A stretch of DNA of 64,000 nt from Planctomycetota bacterium (lineage in GTDB: Bacteria > Planctomycetota > PLA2 > JAEUHO01), in assembly GCA_020851795.1 (NCBI GenBank), contig JADZCA010000056.1, positions 103,536 to 167,535 on the forward strand, in the 5' to 3' direction. A model generated the notes under the pieces. The model had not been told where the DNA came from. It made no database searches and saw only the letters and a list, made by a program, of their open reading frames with translations. Each line of letters begins with the position of its first letter. Position 1 is the first letter of the stretch. Made by a program: the position numbers and the translations under genes. This document shows positions 26,026 through 33,763 of this stretch, in pieces.

Positions 26026-27314
26026 GCGAGGCCCCCGCGAGCGGACGCGGGGCCCGGGGCGCCGCCGGGTCGGCGAGCGCCGGCGCCGTCGCGGTGGACG
26101 TGGGCGACCTGCCGCTCGGCGGGGGCGCGCTCGCGGTGCTGCGCCCGGCGCTCGCCCTGCTCGCGCCCGGCGGCGTGCTCTCGGTGCGGTCCACGTCGTC
26201 GGGGTTCTCGGAGGACTTCGCCTCGTGGTGCCGCGCCGAGCGCCACGACGACCTCGGCGCCGAGACGGGCCCCGACGGCGCGACGACGCACCGCGTCGCG
26301 CGGGGCGCCGACGGCGTCGCGCGCGGGCCCCGCGAGGACGGGATGCGCCTGCCCCGGCGCGACGGCGCGCTGCTCGCGGCCGACGTGCTCGCCGCCGTGC
26401 CGTTCCCCGCGCGGGCCGACCCGGGCAGCGGCTTCGCGCCGCGCGGCGCGCAGGTCGAGCCCGGCGGGCCCGCCTACCCCGTGGACCTCGTCGAGCGCGA
26501 CCGCGTCGCGCCGCCGGAGACCGCGCGGCTCTACGACCAGGCGGTCGCCGCGCAGTGGGACGCGGCGCGCGACGTGCCGTGGGACCGCGTGGGCGCGCTG
26601 CCGCCGGCGCTCGAGCGCGCCGTCGGCCAGACGATGACCTTCCTCGCGGAGAACGAGCTCTCGGCGCTGTGGGTGCCGGCGAAGTTCCTCCCGCGCGTGC
26701 ACCCGGCCTACGCCGAGGTCGCGATGCTGCTCGGGATCACGCTCGCCGACGAGGCGCGCCACATCGACGTGTTCCTCAAGCGCGCGCGCGCGGGCGGGGG
26801 CGGGCTCGGCGTGTCGCACGTGACGACGTCGCGCTCGCTGCTGTCGCTGCTCGAGCAGGAGGACTTCACCGAGGCGATGTTCCTGCTCTCGGTGCTCGGC
26901 GAGGGGACCTTCCTCGACCTGCTGCGCTACGTCGAGACGCACGCGCCCGACGAGGCGACGGCGGTCCTCGTCGCGCGGGCGCGGGCCGACGAGACGCGCC
27001 ACGTCCACTTCGGGCTCGCGCACGTGCGCCACGCGCTCGCGCACGACTCGACGCTGTACGGCCGGCTCGAGGCGGCGGTGCGCCGCCGCGCCGCGACGAT
27101 GGGGGACGCGGGGGTGCCGCCGGCGGTGCAGGACGCGCTCACGGTGCTGGCGGCGCGCGGCACCGAGCCCCGCGCGGTCGCGCGGGGCCACGAGGCGTTC
27201 CGCGCCCTGCTGCACGAGATGCACGAGAACCGCATGAAGCGCCTCGTGCACGCGGGCTTCACGCCCGAGCAGGCGCAGACCCTCTCCGACCTCCACACGC
27301 CCAACTTCATGTGA
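26022..27314 (+). CDS. TusA-like domain fused to diiron ferritin-like protein
   Basis: A 430-aa fusion. Residues about 17-75 have the TusA/SirA layout (VAVDVGDLPLGGGALAVL, then LLAPGGVLSVRSTS), but the CPxP Cys is absent. After a linker, residues about 160-420 form a ferritin-like four-helix bundle with candidate iron ligands E210/E212, E244-x-x-H247 (DEARH), E294 (GEGTF) and E324-x-x-H327 (DETRH). This is the Glu/ExxH pattern of diiron oxygenases or peroxidases. The GTG overlaps the PhnD-like stop by 4 nt. Together the operon suggests oxidative chemistry on a bound small molecule, possibly sulfur- or phosphorus-containing; that is inference. Confidence 0.82.
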   Translation: MSEAPASGRGARGAAGSASAGAVAVDVGDLPLGGGALAVLRPALALLAPGGVLSVRSTSSGFSEDFASWCRAERHDDLGAETGPDGATTHRVARGADGVARGPREDGMRLPRRDGALLAADVLAAVPFPARADPGSGFAPRGAQVEPGGPAYPVDLVERDRVAPPETARLYDQAVAAQWDAARDVPWDRVGALPPALERAVGQTMTFLAENELSALWVPAKFLPRVHPAYAEVAMLLGITLADEARHIDVFLKRARAGGGGLGVSHVTTSRSLLSLLEQEDFTEAMFLLSVLGEGTFLDLLRYVETHAPDEATAVLVARARADETRHVHFGLAHVRHALAHDSTLYGRLEAAVRRRAATMGDAGVPPAVQDALTVLAARGTEPRAVARGHEAFRALLHEMHENRMKRLVHAGFTPEQAQTLSDLHTPNFM

Positions 27315-27357
27315 CGGCGCGCGGCGCTCGTTCGCGGCCCCGCGGTCCCGGGACGCC

Positions 27358-27480
27358 GGGGTCAGGTGATTTCCCCGTAACTTGGGGAAATCGGGGTCAG
27401 GTGATTTCCCCGCGGAAATCGGGGTCAGGTGATTTCCCCGCAGCTTCGGGAAACCGGGGTCAGGTGAGTTCCTCGAGGCC
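27358..27480 (+). repeat. REP cluster (family A), four units left of the RAYT gene
   Basis: Four head-to-tail units start at 27358, 27393, 27421 and 27456. Each begins GGGGTCAGGTGATTTCCCC or a near variant. Unit 1 has a perfect 9-bp hairpin, GATTTCCCC-7 nt-GGGGAAATC. Units 2 and 3 are shortened or mismatched, and unit 4 is truncated. The gene-free stretch 27315-27625 holds only this cluster and the RAYT 5' region. Confidence 0.85.
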
Positions 27481-27625
27481 CCCGGCTCGTCGCCACGCGT
27501 GCCGTCACGGGGGACCGTCCGACCGGGGGGCTGCCGCGGGCGTGCCGCAGCCGAACCGCCGAGCGCGTCGTCCGTAGGCCTTGGTGACCACGGGCCCCGC
27601 TCACGCGAGTTCCGGGCGGAGCCCC

Positions 27626-28684
27626 GTGCCTCGACGCCCCCGCCTCGACCGTCCCGGCCAGTTGCACCACGTGATGAACCGTGGGCTGGCACGCCGCACG
27701 GTCTTCGAGACTCGCGCCGACATTCGCTCGTTCCTCTCGCTCGTGGCCCGCGCGGTGCGCGATCGACGGATCGAGGTCCACGCGTTCAGCATCCTGTCGA
27801 CGCACTTCCACTTCATCCTCCGAAGCTTGGACGGGGAAGTGTCGGAGTCGTGCCGCTGGATGGAGCAGGGCCACGTTCAGCGGTTCAACCGGGTGCGCGA
27901 CCGGGACGGACCGCTGTTCCGAGGTCGGTTCCAATCGATCCCGGTGGAGAGCGCGTTCTACCTGCAGACGCTGTTCCGCTACATCGACCAGAACGCCGTG
28001 GACGCCGGCATCGTCGCGCTCGCCGACCAGTACGAGTTCGGGAGCTCTCGCGCGTTCGTCGGCGGACCGCACGAGGTGCCGTGGCTGTCGCGCGACCTCG
28101 TGGACGCGCTCGTGACCCCGTGGATGGCGCAGGCGGGGACCTGGGCCAATGCCTATCGACTCGCGTTCCGTCCGCGGCTCTCGCCCGCGCAGCGTCACCT
28201 GGTGGAGGCGCGGATCGCGCACCCGAGCCGCGACCTCCGCGGGATCGACAGCTTGGTTGCATCCGCGCCGCCCGAGGTTCGTGCGTGGATGGTCGAGCGG
28301 GCACACCTGGCCGACGGAACCAAGCCGGGGCTTCCGCTCGTCGATGGCGAGGAGGTGCGGCGGGTCGTTGCGACGCACCGATGCCGGGACGCGCGGGCCG
28401 TCGTCGCGACCGGGCCGAGGCGGTGGCGATCGCTGTGGGACCTCGTCGAGGTGGCGCTCCTGCGTCTGCTGGCGGGAGAGACCCACGCCGCGATCGCGCG
28501 CCGACTCGGGTGGCACGGCTCCTTGGTCCACCGCGTGAACGCAGAGCACCACGCGACGGTACGCAACGATCGAGGTTACGCCGACACGGCCGCGCTCGTT
28601 GCCCACGAGGTCCTCAACTCGGTGGCGCCGTCACCGCTCGCTGCCACCGGCATCGCTGAGCTCGGGCGCCGGATGCGTGCCTGA
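27626..28684 (+). CDS. REP-associated tyrosine transposase (RAYT)
   Basis: A 352-aa Y1 HUH endonuclease of the RAYT branch (TnpA_REP), a domesticated relative of IS200/IS605 transposases. QLHHVMNRG opens the domain. HFHF at residues 60-63 supplies the metal-binding HUH pair. Tyr119 in FRYIDQNAVDAG is the likely nucleophile. A helix-turn-helix-like segment (THAAIARRLGWHGS) lies near the C-terminus. The GTG at 27626 (VPRRPRLDRPG) matches the usual N-terminus; earlier GTG and TTG codons are possible. It is visibly less GC-rich than its neighbours and is bracketed by inverted REP elements, its probable substrate. Confidence 0.92.
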   Translation: MPRRPRLDRPGQLHHVMNRGLARRTVFETRADIRSFLSLVARAVRDRRIEVHAFSILSTHFHFILRSLDGEVSESCRWMEQGHVQRFNRVRDRDGPLFRGRFQSIPVESAFYLQTLFRYIDQNAVDAGIVALADQYEFGSSRAFVGGPHEVPWLSRDLVDALVTPWMAQAGTWANAYRLAFRPRLSPAQRHLVEARIAHPSRDLRGIDSLVASAPPEVRAWMVERAHLADGTKPGLPLVDGEEVRRVVATHRCRDARAVVATGPRRWRSLWDLVEVALLRLLAGETHAAIARRLGWHGSLVHRVNAEHHATVRNDRGYADTAALVAHEVLNSVAPSPLAATGIAELGRRMRA

Positions 28685-28956
28685 GGCGACTACCGGCGAT
28701 CCCCCGTCACGATGACGCGGCGCGGCACCTGCTCCGAGCGGTCGCGAAGCACGAAGCCGGGTCTGCGGCGATCGACGGTCGGCCGGGAGGCGCGAACCCG
28801 CCGCGGTCGCGCGTGGATCGGAACGGGCGCGGGGCCCTTCGCCCACACGACATCCGACGCCGGCCTCCGGGGGGACGCCGAGTCGCCCGCACCGACGCGG
28901 CCCTGGCCGACTCCCCCCGAACCCTCACGACTCGTGACGCCTCGCCGACCGACTTC

Positions 28957-29011
28957 ACCTGACCCCGAAATCCCCAAGATGCGGGGAAATCACCTGACCC
29001 CGATATCCCCG
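28957..29011 (-). repeat. REP cluster (family A), inverted copies right of the RAYT gene
   Basis: One full unit and one partial unit of the same element occur in reverse orientation: TCACCTGACCCC followed by a hairpin with TCCCC-AAGATGC-GGGGA. The 347-nt stretch 28685-29031 is otherwise empty: no gene with supported start or codon bias is seen in it. Confidence 0.82.
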
Positions 29012-29031
29012 CGGACGGCGCCGCGGCGCCG

Positions 29032-30210
29032 CTACGCGCCCGACGCCGCGCCCTCGGCGGCCCGGCGCTCGGCGATCCAAGCGTCGATCTCGGCGCGCAG
29101 GGCCGCGACGATCTCGTCCTCGCGCACCTTCTTGATCATCTTCGTGCCGCGGTAGATGAAGCCCGCGCCCTTGCCCGCCGACACCGAGACGTCGGCCTCG
29201 GCCGCCTCGCCGGGACCGTTGACGATGCAGCCCATCACCGCGACGCGGCAGGGGTAGGTCAGGCCCTTCGTCGCCTCCTCGACCTTCTTCGTCAGGCCGA
29301 TCAGGTCCACCTCCGCGCGCCCGCACGACGGGCACGCGTAGACGTCGAAGGTCGGCTCGCGCAGGCCCAGCGCCTGCAGCAGCACGTGCCCGACCCGGAC
29401 CTCCTGGCGGTTGTCGCCCGTGATCGAGACGCGGATCGTGTCGCCGATCCCCTCCGCGAGCAGGATCCCGAAGGCCGCCGCCGACTTGACCGTCGCCGGC
29501 TCCGACGACCCCGCGTGGGTGACGCCGAGGTGGATCGGGTAGTCGCACGACCGCGCGAGCAGCCGGTTCGCCGCGACGGTGAGCGGGACGGTGTGCGCCT
29601 TGATCGAGATCAGGAAGTCGTGGAAGCGCAGCGACTCGAAGATCTCCACGTGGCGCAGGGCCTCGCGCACGCAGAGCTCGACCATGTCCTCGCTGCGGTC
29701 CTTGACCTCGAGCGCCTTGCGCTCGCGGATCGAGCCCGAGTTCACCCCGATGCGCATCGCGACGCCGCGGTCGCGCGCCGCCCGCACGACCTTCTCGACC
29801 TCGTCGCGCGTGCCGATGTTGCCCGGGTTGATGCGGACCTTGTCCACGCCCTGGGCGATCGCCTCGAGCGCGAGCGGCGCGGAGAAGTGGATGTCGGCGA
29901 CGAGCGGGATCTTGATCCGGCGCTTGATCTCGCCCAGCGCCTTCGCCTCGCGCACCGTCGGCACCGAGACGCGCACGAGCTCGCAGCCCGCCGCCTCGAG
30001 CCCGACGATCTCGTCGAAGGTCGCCTGCACGGCGCCGGTGTCGCCCTTCGTCATCGACTGGACGCGGACGGGGTGGCTCCCGCCCAGCACCAGCGACCCC
30101 ACGCGCACCTCGCGCGCCCTGCGGCGCGGCGCGAGGTAGCCGTGGGTCTCGGTGCCGACGAAGGACCCGCCCGGCCCCACGACCCGCACGCCGCCCGGCC
30201 CCGCGCTCAT
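29032..30210 (-). CDS. ispG: 4-hydroxy-3-methylbut-2-en-1-yl diphosphate synthase
   Basis: A 392-aa enzyme of the MEP isoprenoid pathway that reductively opens MEcPP to HMBPP using a 4Fe-4S cluster. Blocks include VQSMTKGDT, LVADIHFSAPLAL, KVRINPGNIGTRDEV and ITGDNRQEVRVG. The cluster ligands are in ACPSCGRAEVD and MGCIVNGPGEA. Length fits the bacterial short form without the plant TIM-barrel insert. The ATG overlaps the mqnE stop by 4 nt, placing isoprenoid supply and menaquinone synthesis in one transcript. Confidence 0.96.
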   Translation of the reverse strand: MSAGPGGVRVVGPGGSFVGTETHGYLAPRRRAREVRVGSLVLGGSHPVRVQSMTKGDTGAVQATFDEIVGLEAAGCELVRVSVPTVREAKALGEIKRRIKIPLVADIHFSAPLALEAIAQGVDKVRINPGNIGTRDEVEKVVRAARDRGVAMRIGVNSGSIRERKALEVKDRSEDMVELCVREALRHVEIFESLRFHDFLISIKAHTVPLTVAANRLLARSCDYPIHLGVTHAGSSEPATVKSAAAFGILLAEGIGDTIRVSITGDNRQEVRVGHVLLQALGLREPTFDVYACPSCGRAEVDLIGLTKKVEEATKGLTYPCRVAVMGCIVNGPGEAAEADVSVSAGKGAGFIYRGTKMIKKVREDEIVAALRAEIDAWIAERRAAEGAASGA

Positions 30211-31346
30211 GCCGGCGCCTTCTCGCGCACGACCGCGTGGTAGAGGGTGTCGCGCTCGTAGGGCGTGCGGCCGGCCTCGCGGATCAGGTGGCGGATCCGC
30301 TCGACGGTGAGCGCCTGGGGGCTCTCCGCCCCGGCCATGTGCACGATCTTCTCCTCGACGACCGTGCCGTCGAAGTCGTCGGCGCCGAAGGAGAGCGCGA
30401 CCTGCGCCGTCTTCTCGCCGAGCATCACCCAGTACGCCTTGACGTGCGCGACGTTGTCGAGCAGCAGGCGCGACACCGCGGTCACGCGCAGGTCGAGCCG
30501 CCCCGTCGGGCCGGGCAGGTGCGACAGCTGCGTGTTGGCGGGGTGGAAGGCGAGCGGGATGAAGGTCTGGAAGCCCTTCGTCTCGTCCTGGAGCGCGCGC
30601 AGGCGCAGCACGTGGTCCACGCGGTGCTCGTCGCCCTCGATGTGGCCGTAGAGCATCGTCGCGTTGCTGCGCAGGCCGAGGCGGTGCGCGGTGCGGTGGA
30701 CGTCGATCCACTGGTCGGCGTCGCACTTGTTGTCGCAGATCTGGCTGCGCACGACCGGGTCGAAGATCTCCGCGCCGCCGCCGGGCATCGAGTCGAGGCC
30801 CGCCGCGATCAGGCGCCGCAGCACCGTCTCGGGCGACACGCGCGCGAGGCCGGCGAGGTAGACGATCTCGACGGCGGTGAAGCACTTCAGGTGCAGCGCC
30901 GGGAACCGCGCCTTGAGGCCCTTGAGGATCTCCTCGTACCACGCGAGGTCGAAGAGCGGGTGCAGGCCCGCCACGATGTGGACCTCGGTCGCGCCCTCGG
31001 CCACGCAGGCGGCCGCGCGCTCGAGCACGTCCTCCTGCGTCATCTCGTACGCGTCGGGGTCGCTGGCGACGCGCCCGAACGCGCAGAACGCGCACGCCGT
31101 CGCGCACACGTTGGTCGGCTCGATGTGCCGGTTGATGTTGTAGGAGACGCGGTCGCCGTGCAGGCGCTCGCGCACGAGGTCGGCCAGGCGCCCGACCGCG
31201 AGGAGGTCGGGGTGGCGGTAGAGCCGCACGCCGTCCTCGAACGAGAGCCGCTGGGCGTGCACGACCTTCTCGGCGAGGTCGGCGAGGTCGGCGGGCGCGC
31301 GCAGGCGCCGCAGGTCGCGGGCGGGGTCGGTCGGGGCGGGGATCAC
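30207..31346 (-). CDS. mqnE: Aminofutalosine synthase (radical SAM) MqnE
   Basis: A 379-aa radical SAM enzyme of the futalosine menaquinone pathway that joins SAM-derived adenosyl to 3-[(1-carboxyvinyl)oxy]benzoate. The CxxxCxxC cluster motif lies in EPTNVCATACAFCAFGR. NINRHIEPTNVC distinguishes MqnE from MqnC, which has NVNYTNVC. Further blocks are GLHPLFDLAWYEE and SMPGGGAEIF. The GTG overlaps the mqnC stop (GTGA). Confidence 0.93.
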   Translation of the reverse strand: MIPAPTDPARDLRRLRAPADLADLAEKVVHAQRLSFEDGVRLYRHPDLLAVGRLADLVRERLHGDRVSYNINRHIEPTNVCATACAFCAFGRVASDPDAYEMTQEDVLERAAACVAEGATEVHIVAGLHPLFDLAWYEEILKGLKARFPALHLKCFTAVEIVYLAGLARVSPETVLRRLIAAGLDSMPGGGAEIFDPVVRSQICDNKCDADQWIDVHRTAHRLGLRSNATMLYGHIEGDEHRVDHVLRLRALQDETKGFQTFIPLAFHPANTQLSHLPGPTGRLDLRVTAVSRLLLDNVAHVKAYWVMLGEKTAQVALSFGADDFDGTVVEEKIVHMAGAESPQALTVERIRHLIREAGRTPYERDTLYHAVVREKAPA

Positions 31347-32458
31347 GCGGGCACCTCCGTCGGCAGGTGCGGCGGCAGCACCTCGTAGCGCGTCGTGCGC
31401 CGCCGCGGCTCCCATCCCGCCGCGAGGATCAGCCGGTCCATCTCCTCGGGCGTCATCCGGTACGTCGTGCCGGCCGCCGACACGACGTTCTCCTCCATCA
31501 TCGTCCCGCCCATGTCGTCGCAGCCGAAGTCGAGCGCGAGCTGGCCCACCTTGGGGCCCTGCGTCACCCACGACGACTGCACGTGCGGCACGTTGTCGAG
31601 GAACAGCCGCGCGACGGCGACGGTCTTGAGGTAGACGTGCGACCCCGCGGGGTCCTTCACCTTGCGCAGCAGGTTCGTGTTCGGGTTCTGGTACGTCCAC
31701 GCGATGAACGCCGTGAACCCGTGCGTCTCGTCCTGCAGGCGCCGCAGGCGGTCCATGTGATCGACGCGCTCGGCGAGCGTCTCGACGTGGCCGAACATCA
31801 TCGTGGCCGACGTCGAGAGCCCCTGCAGGTGCGCCTCGCGCATCACGCCCAGCCACTCGTCCGACGTCGCCTTCATGGGCGCGATGACCTTGCGCACGCG
31901 GTCCACGAGGATCTCGCCGCCGCCGCCCGGGATCGAGCCGAGCCCGGCGGCCTTCAGGCGTGCGACCACCTCGCGCACGGGCATCTTCCAGATCTCGGCG
32001 AAGTGCGTGATCTCGGGCGGGCTGAAGCCGTGGACGTTGATCTCGGGGAAGCGCTCGCGCATCGAGCGCAGGAGCCCCTCGTACCAGGCGAGCGGGAGGT
32101 CGGGGTGGTGGCCGCCCTGCAGCAGCACCTGCCGCCCGCCCTGCGCGCGCAGCTCCTCGAGGCGCGCCGCGACCTGCTCGTAGGTCTGGACGTAGCCCTC
32201 TTCGTGCCCCGGCGGCCGGTAGAACGCGCAGAACGAGCAGTACGTCACGCACACGTTCGTGTAGTTGACGTTGCGGTCCACGATGTAGGTGACCGTGCGG
32301 CCCGGGTTCCTGCGCTGGCGCGCCGCGGCGGCGAGCGAGCCGAGCGTGAGCAGGTCCCCCTGCGCGAGGAGCACGACCGCGTCCTCGGTCGAGAGCCGTT
32401 CCCCGGCCGCCGCCCGGTCGTAGGCGGCCTCGAGCGCGCTCGTCGCGGTGGCGGTCAT
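31343..32458 (-). CDS. mqnC: Cyclic dehypoxanthinyl futalosine synthase MqnC
   Basis: A 371-aa radical SAM enzyme that cyclises dehypoxanthinyl futalosine. The RNVNYTNVCVTYCSFCAFYR segment carries the cluster Cys residues. LLQGGHHPDLPLAWYEGLL and GLGSIPGGGGEIL are family-typical. GGAGG lies 9 nt before the ATG and a TACACT hexamer 27 nt before it. First gene of mqnC-mqnE-ispG. mqnA, mqnB and mqnD are not in the window. Confidence 0.94.
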   Translation of the reverse strand: MTATATSALEAAYDRAAAGERLSTEDAVVLLAQGDLLTLGSLAAAARQRRNPGRTVTYIVDRNVNYTNVCVTYCSFCAFYRPPGHEEGYVQTYEQVAARLEELRAQGGRQVLLQGGHHPDLPLAWYEGLLRSMRERFPEINVHGFSPPEITHFAEIWKMPVREVVARLKAAGLGSIPGGGGEILVDRVRKVIAPMKATSDEWLGVMREAHLQGLSTSATMMFGHVETLAERVDHMDRLRRLQDETHGFTAFIAWTYQNPNTNLLRKVKDPAGSHVYLKTVAVARLFLDNVPHVQSSWVTQGPKVGQLALDFGCDDMGGTMMEENVVSAAGTTYRMTPEEMDRLILAAGWEPRRRTTRYEVLPPHLPTEVPA

Positions 32459-32485
32459 CGGGGCGGGCCTCCGGGTCGATCCCGG

Positions 32486-32491
32486 AGTGTA
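32486..32491 (-). promoter_or_regulatory. -10 element (TACACT) of mqnC-mqnE-ispG
   Basis: CTACACT on the minus strand, 27 nt before the ATG, giving a leader with a GGAGG ribosome-binding site at 32472-32468. Confidence 0.5.
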
Positions 32492-32713
32492 GGTCCTCCC
32501 TCCGGGGGCCCCGAACGCTGCGCGGGCGGTCTCTGCCGGTCGGGGAGGGGCGCGAGGGGGCTCCGGGGGCGGGGGGAGGGGCGAACGCGGCGTCCGCTCG
32601 ACCGCCACGCCGTCAGCGCGCCCGGGCCGGTCCCGAACGTGCGGGGCGGCGCACGCGGCGGCGCCGGTCGTCGCGCGGGGCCCGCGTCCGCTCCCCGCGG
32701 CGCGGGCGACGGG

Positions 32714-32719
32714 TACCCT
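32714..32719 (+). promoter_or_regulatory. -10 element (TACCCT) of the metallo-hydrolase gene
   Basis: GGTACCCT ends 8 nt before the ATG at 32728, consistent with a leaderless transcript. No Shine-Dalgarno sequence is present. Confidence 0.6.
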
Positions 32720-32727
32720 CGTCCGCG

Positions 32728-33393
32728 ATGGACCTCGCGATCACCACGCTCGTCGTGTCCCCGTTCGAGCAGAACTGCCGCGTCGTCGTGGACCGCACGA
32801 GCGGCGACGCCGTCGTGGTGGACCCCGGCGACGCGCCCGACCGCATCCTCGCGGCGGTCGAGGCCAGCGGCGGCCGGGTCAAGGCGCTGCTCGCCACGCA
32901 CGGCCATCTCGACCACGTCGGCGCCGTCGTCCCGGTGCGCGCGGCGCTCAAGGTCCCCTTCGCGATCCACCGCGCCGACCGGCCCATCCTCGACCTCATG
33001 CCCGACCACGCGCGCATGTTCGGCATGGGGCCGCTGCGCGTGCCCGACATCGACCTCGACCTCGCCGAGGTGGACGAGCTCCCGTTCGGCGACGGCGTGA
33101 TCCGCGTGGTCAAGACCCCCGGCCACACGCCCGGCGGCTGCACCTTCGTCTTCCACGACGGGAAGGACGTCGGCCTCTTCGGCGACAGCCTGTTCCACCT
33201 CGCGGTCGGCCGCACCGACCTCGGCGGGGACGCGCGCGTCTACGCGAGGACGATCCGCGACGTCATCCTCTCGATGCCCGACGACCTCGTCGTGCATTCG
33301 GGCCACGGCCCTTCGAGCACGATGGCGGTCGAGCGCAGGATGAACCCGTTCCTCAACGGCGACGTGGACCTCGACGCGGGCGGCGACTGGTAG
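32728..33393 (+). CDS. Metallo-beta-lactamase-fold hydrolase (glyoxalase II-like)
   Basis: A 221-aa cytoplasmic hydrolase. The zinc site is intact: ATHGHLDHVGAV (HxHxDH), PGHTPGG, FGDSLFH and HSGHG. It resembles YcbL-type glyoxalase II homologues that act on thioesters, though the substrate is not defined. The ATG has no ribosome-binding site and follows a -10 hexamer by 8 nt. Its 3' end overlaps the convergent YjbR gene by 41 bp. Confidence 0.9.
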   Translation: MDLAITTLVVSPFEQNCRVVVDRTSGDAVVVDPGDAPDRILAAVEASGGRVKALLATHGHLDHVGAVVPVRAALKVPFAIHRADRPILDLMPDHARMFGMGPLRVPDIDLDLAEVDELPFGDGVIRVVKTPGHTPGGCTFVFHDGKDVGLFGDSLFHLAVGRTDLGGDARVYARTIRDVILSMPDDLVVHSGHGPSSTMAVERRMNPFLNGDVDLDAGGDW

Positions 33394-33760
33394 CCGTCGC
33401 GCGGCCTCCCGCAGCCGGCGCGCCGCGGGCCTTCGCGGCCACGCGCGCGTGGGCCTCGCGCAGCAGCGCCTCGACGAGCGCGCCGTCGGCCCGCGCGAGG
33501 CGGACGCCGAGGGACCCGAGGCGCCTCGTCCATCCGCCGTGGTCCACGAAGACGTCGGGCGCGTCGCGCAGCATCCCGAGCGCCCGGGCCGGCGGGCGCA
33601 CGGGGACCATCGCCTCGTCGCCGGCCGGCGTCATGGTCGCGAAGATCCGCCCGCCCACGCGGAAGGACGTCCGCGCGAAGTGGGGCGCCTCCTCCGCGCC
33701 GGGCAGCGAGAGCGCGAGGCGTCGGAAGGCGGCGGGCGTGAGCGGAACGGGACGGGGCAC
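33353..33760 (-). CDS. MmcQ/YjbR-family protein
   Basis: A 135-aa member of the small alpha/beta YjbR family (DUF419), implicated in DNA binding but not well characterised. LPGAEEAPHFARTSFRVGG and FVDHGGWTRRLGSLGV are the family blocks. The GTG is 3 nt past the M28-like stop, so the two are co-transcribed. The C-terminal 30 residues are Arg/Ala-rich and overlap the 3' end of the convergent metallo-hydrolase gene. Confidence 0.8.
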   Translation of the reverse strand: MPRPVPLTPAAFRRLALSLPGAEEAPHFARTSFRVGGRIFATMTPAGDEAMVPVRPPARALGMLRDAPDVFVDHGGWTRRLGSLGVRLARADGALVEALLREAHARVAAKARGAPAAGGRATATSRRPRRGPRRR

Positions 33761-33763
33761 GGG

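Noticed and set aside
28685..28956. Short open frames downstream of the RAYT gene on either strand
   Set aside because: No start signals, no codon bias, and overlapping frames on both strands are equally open; treated as intergenic.
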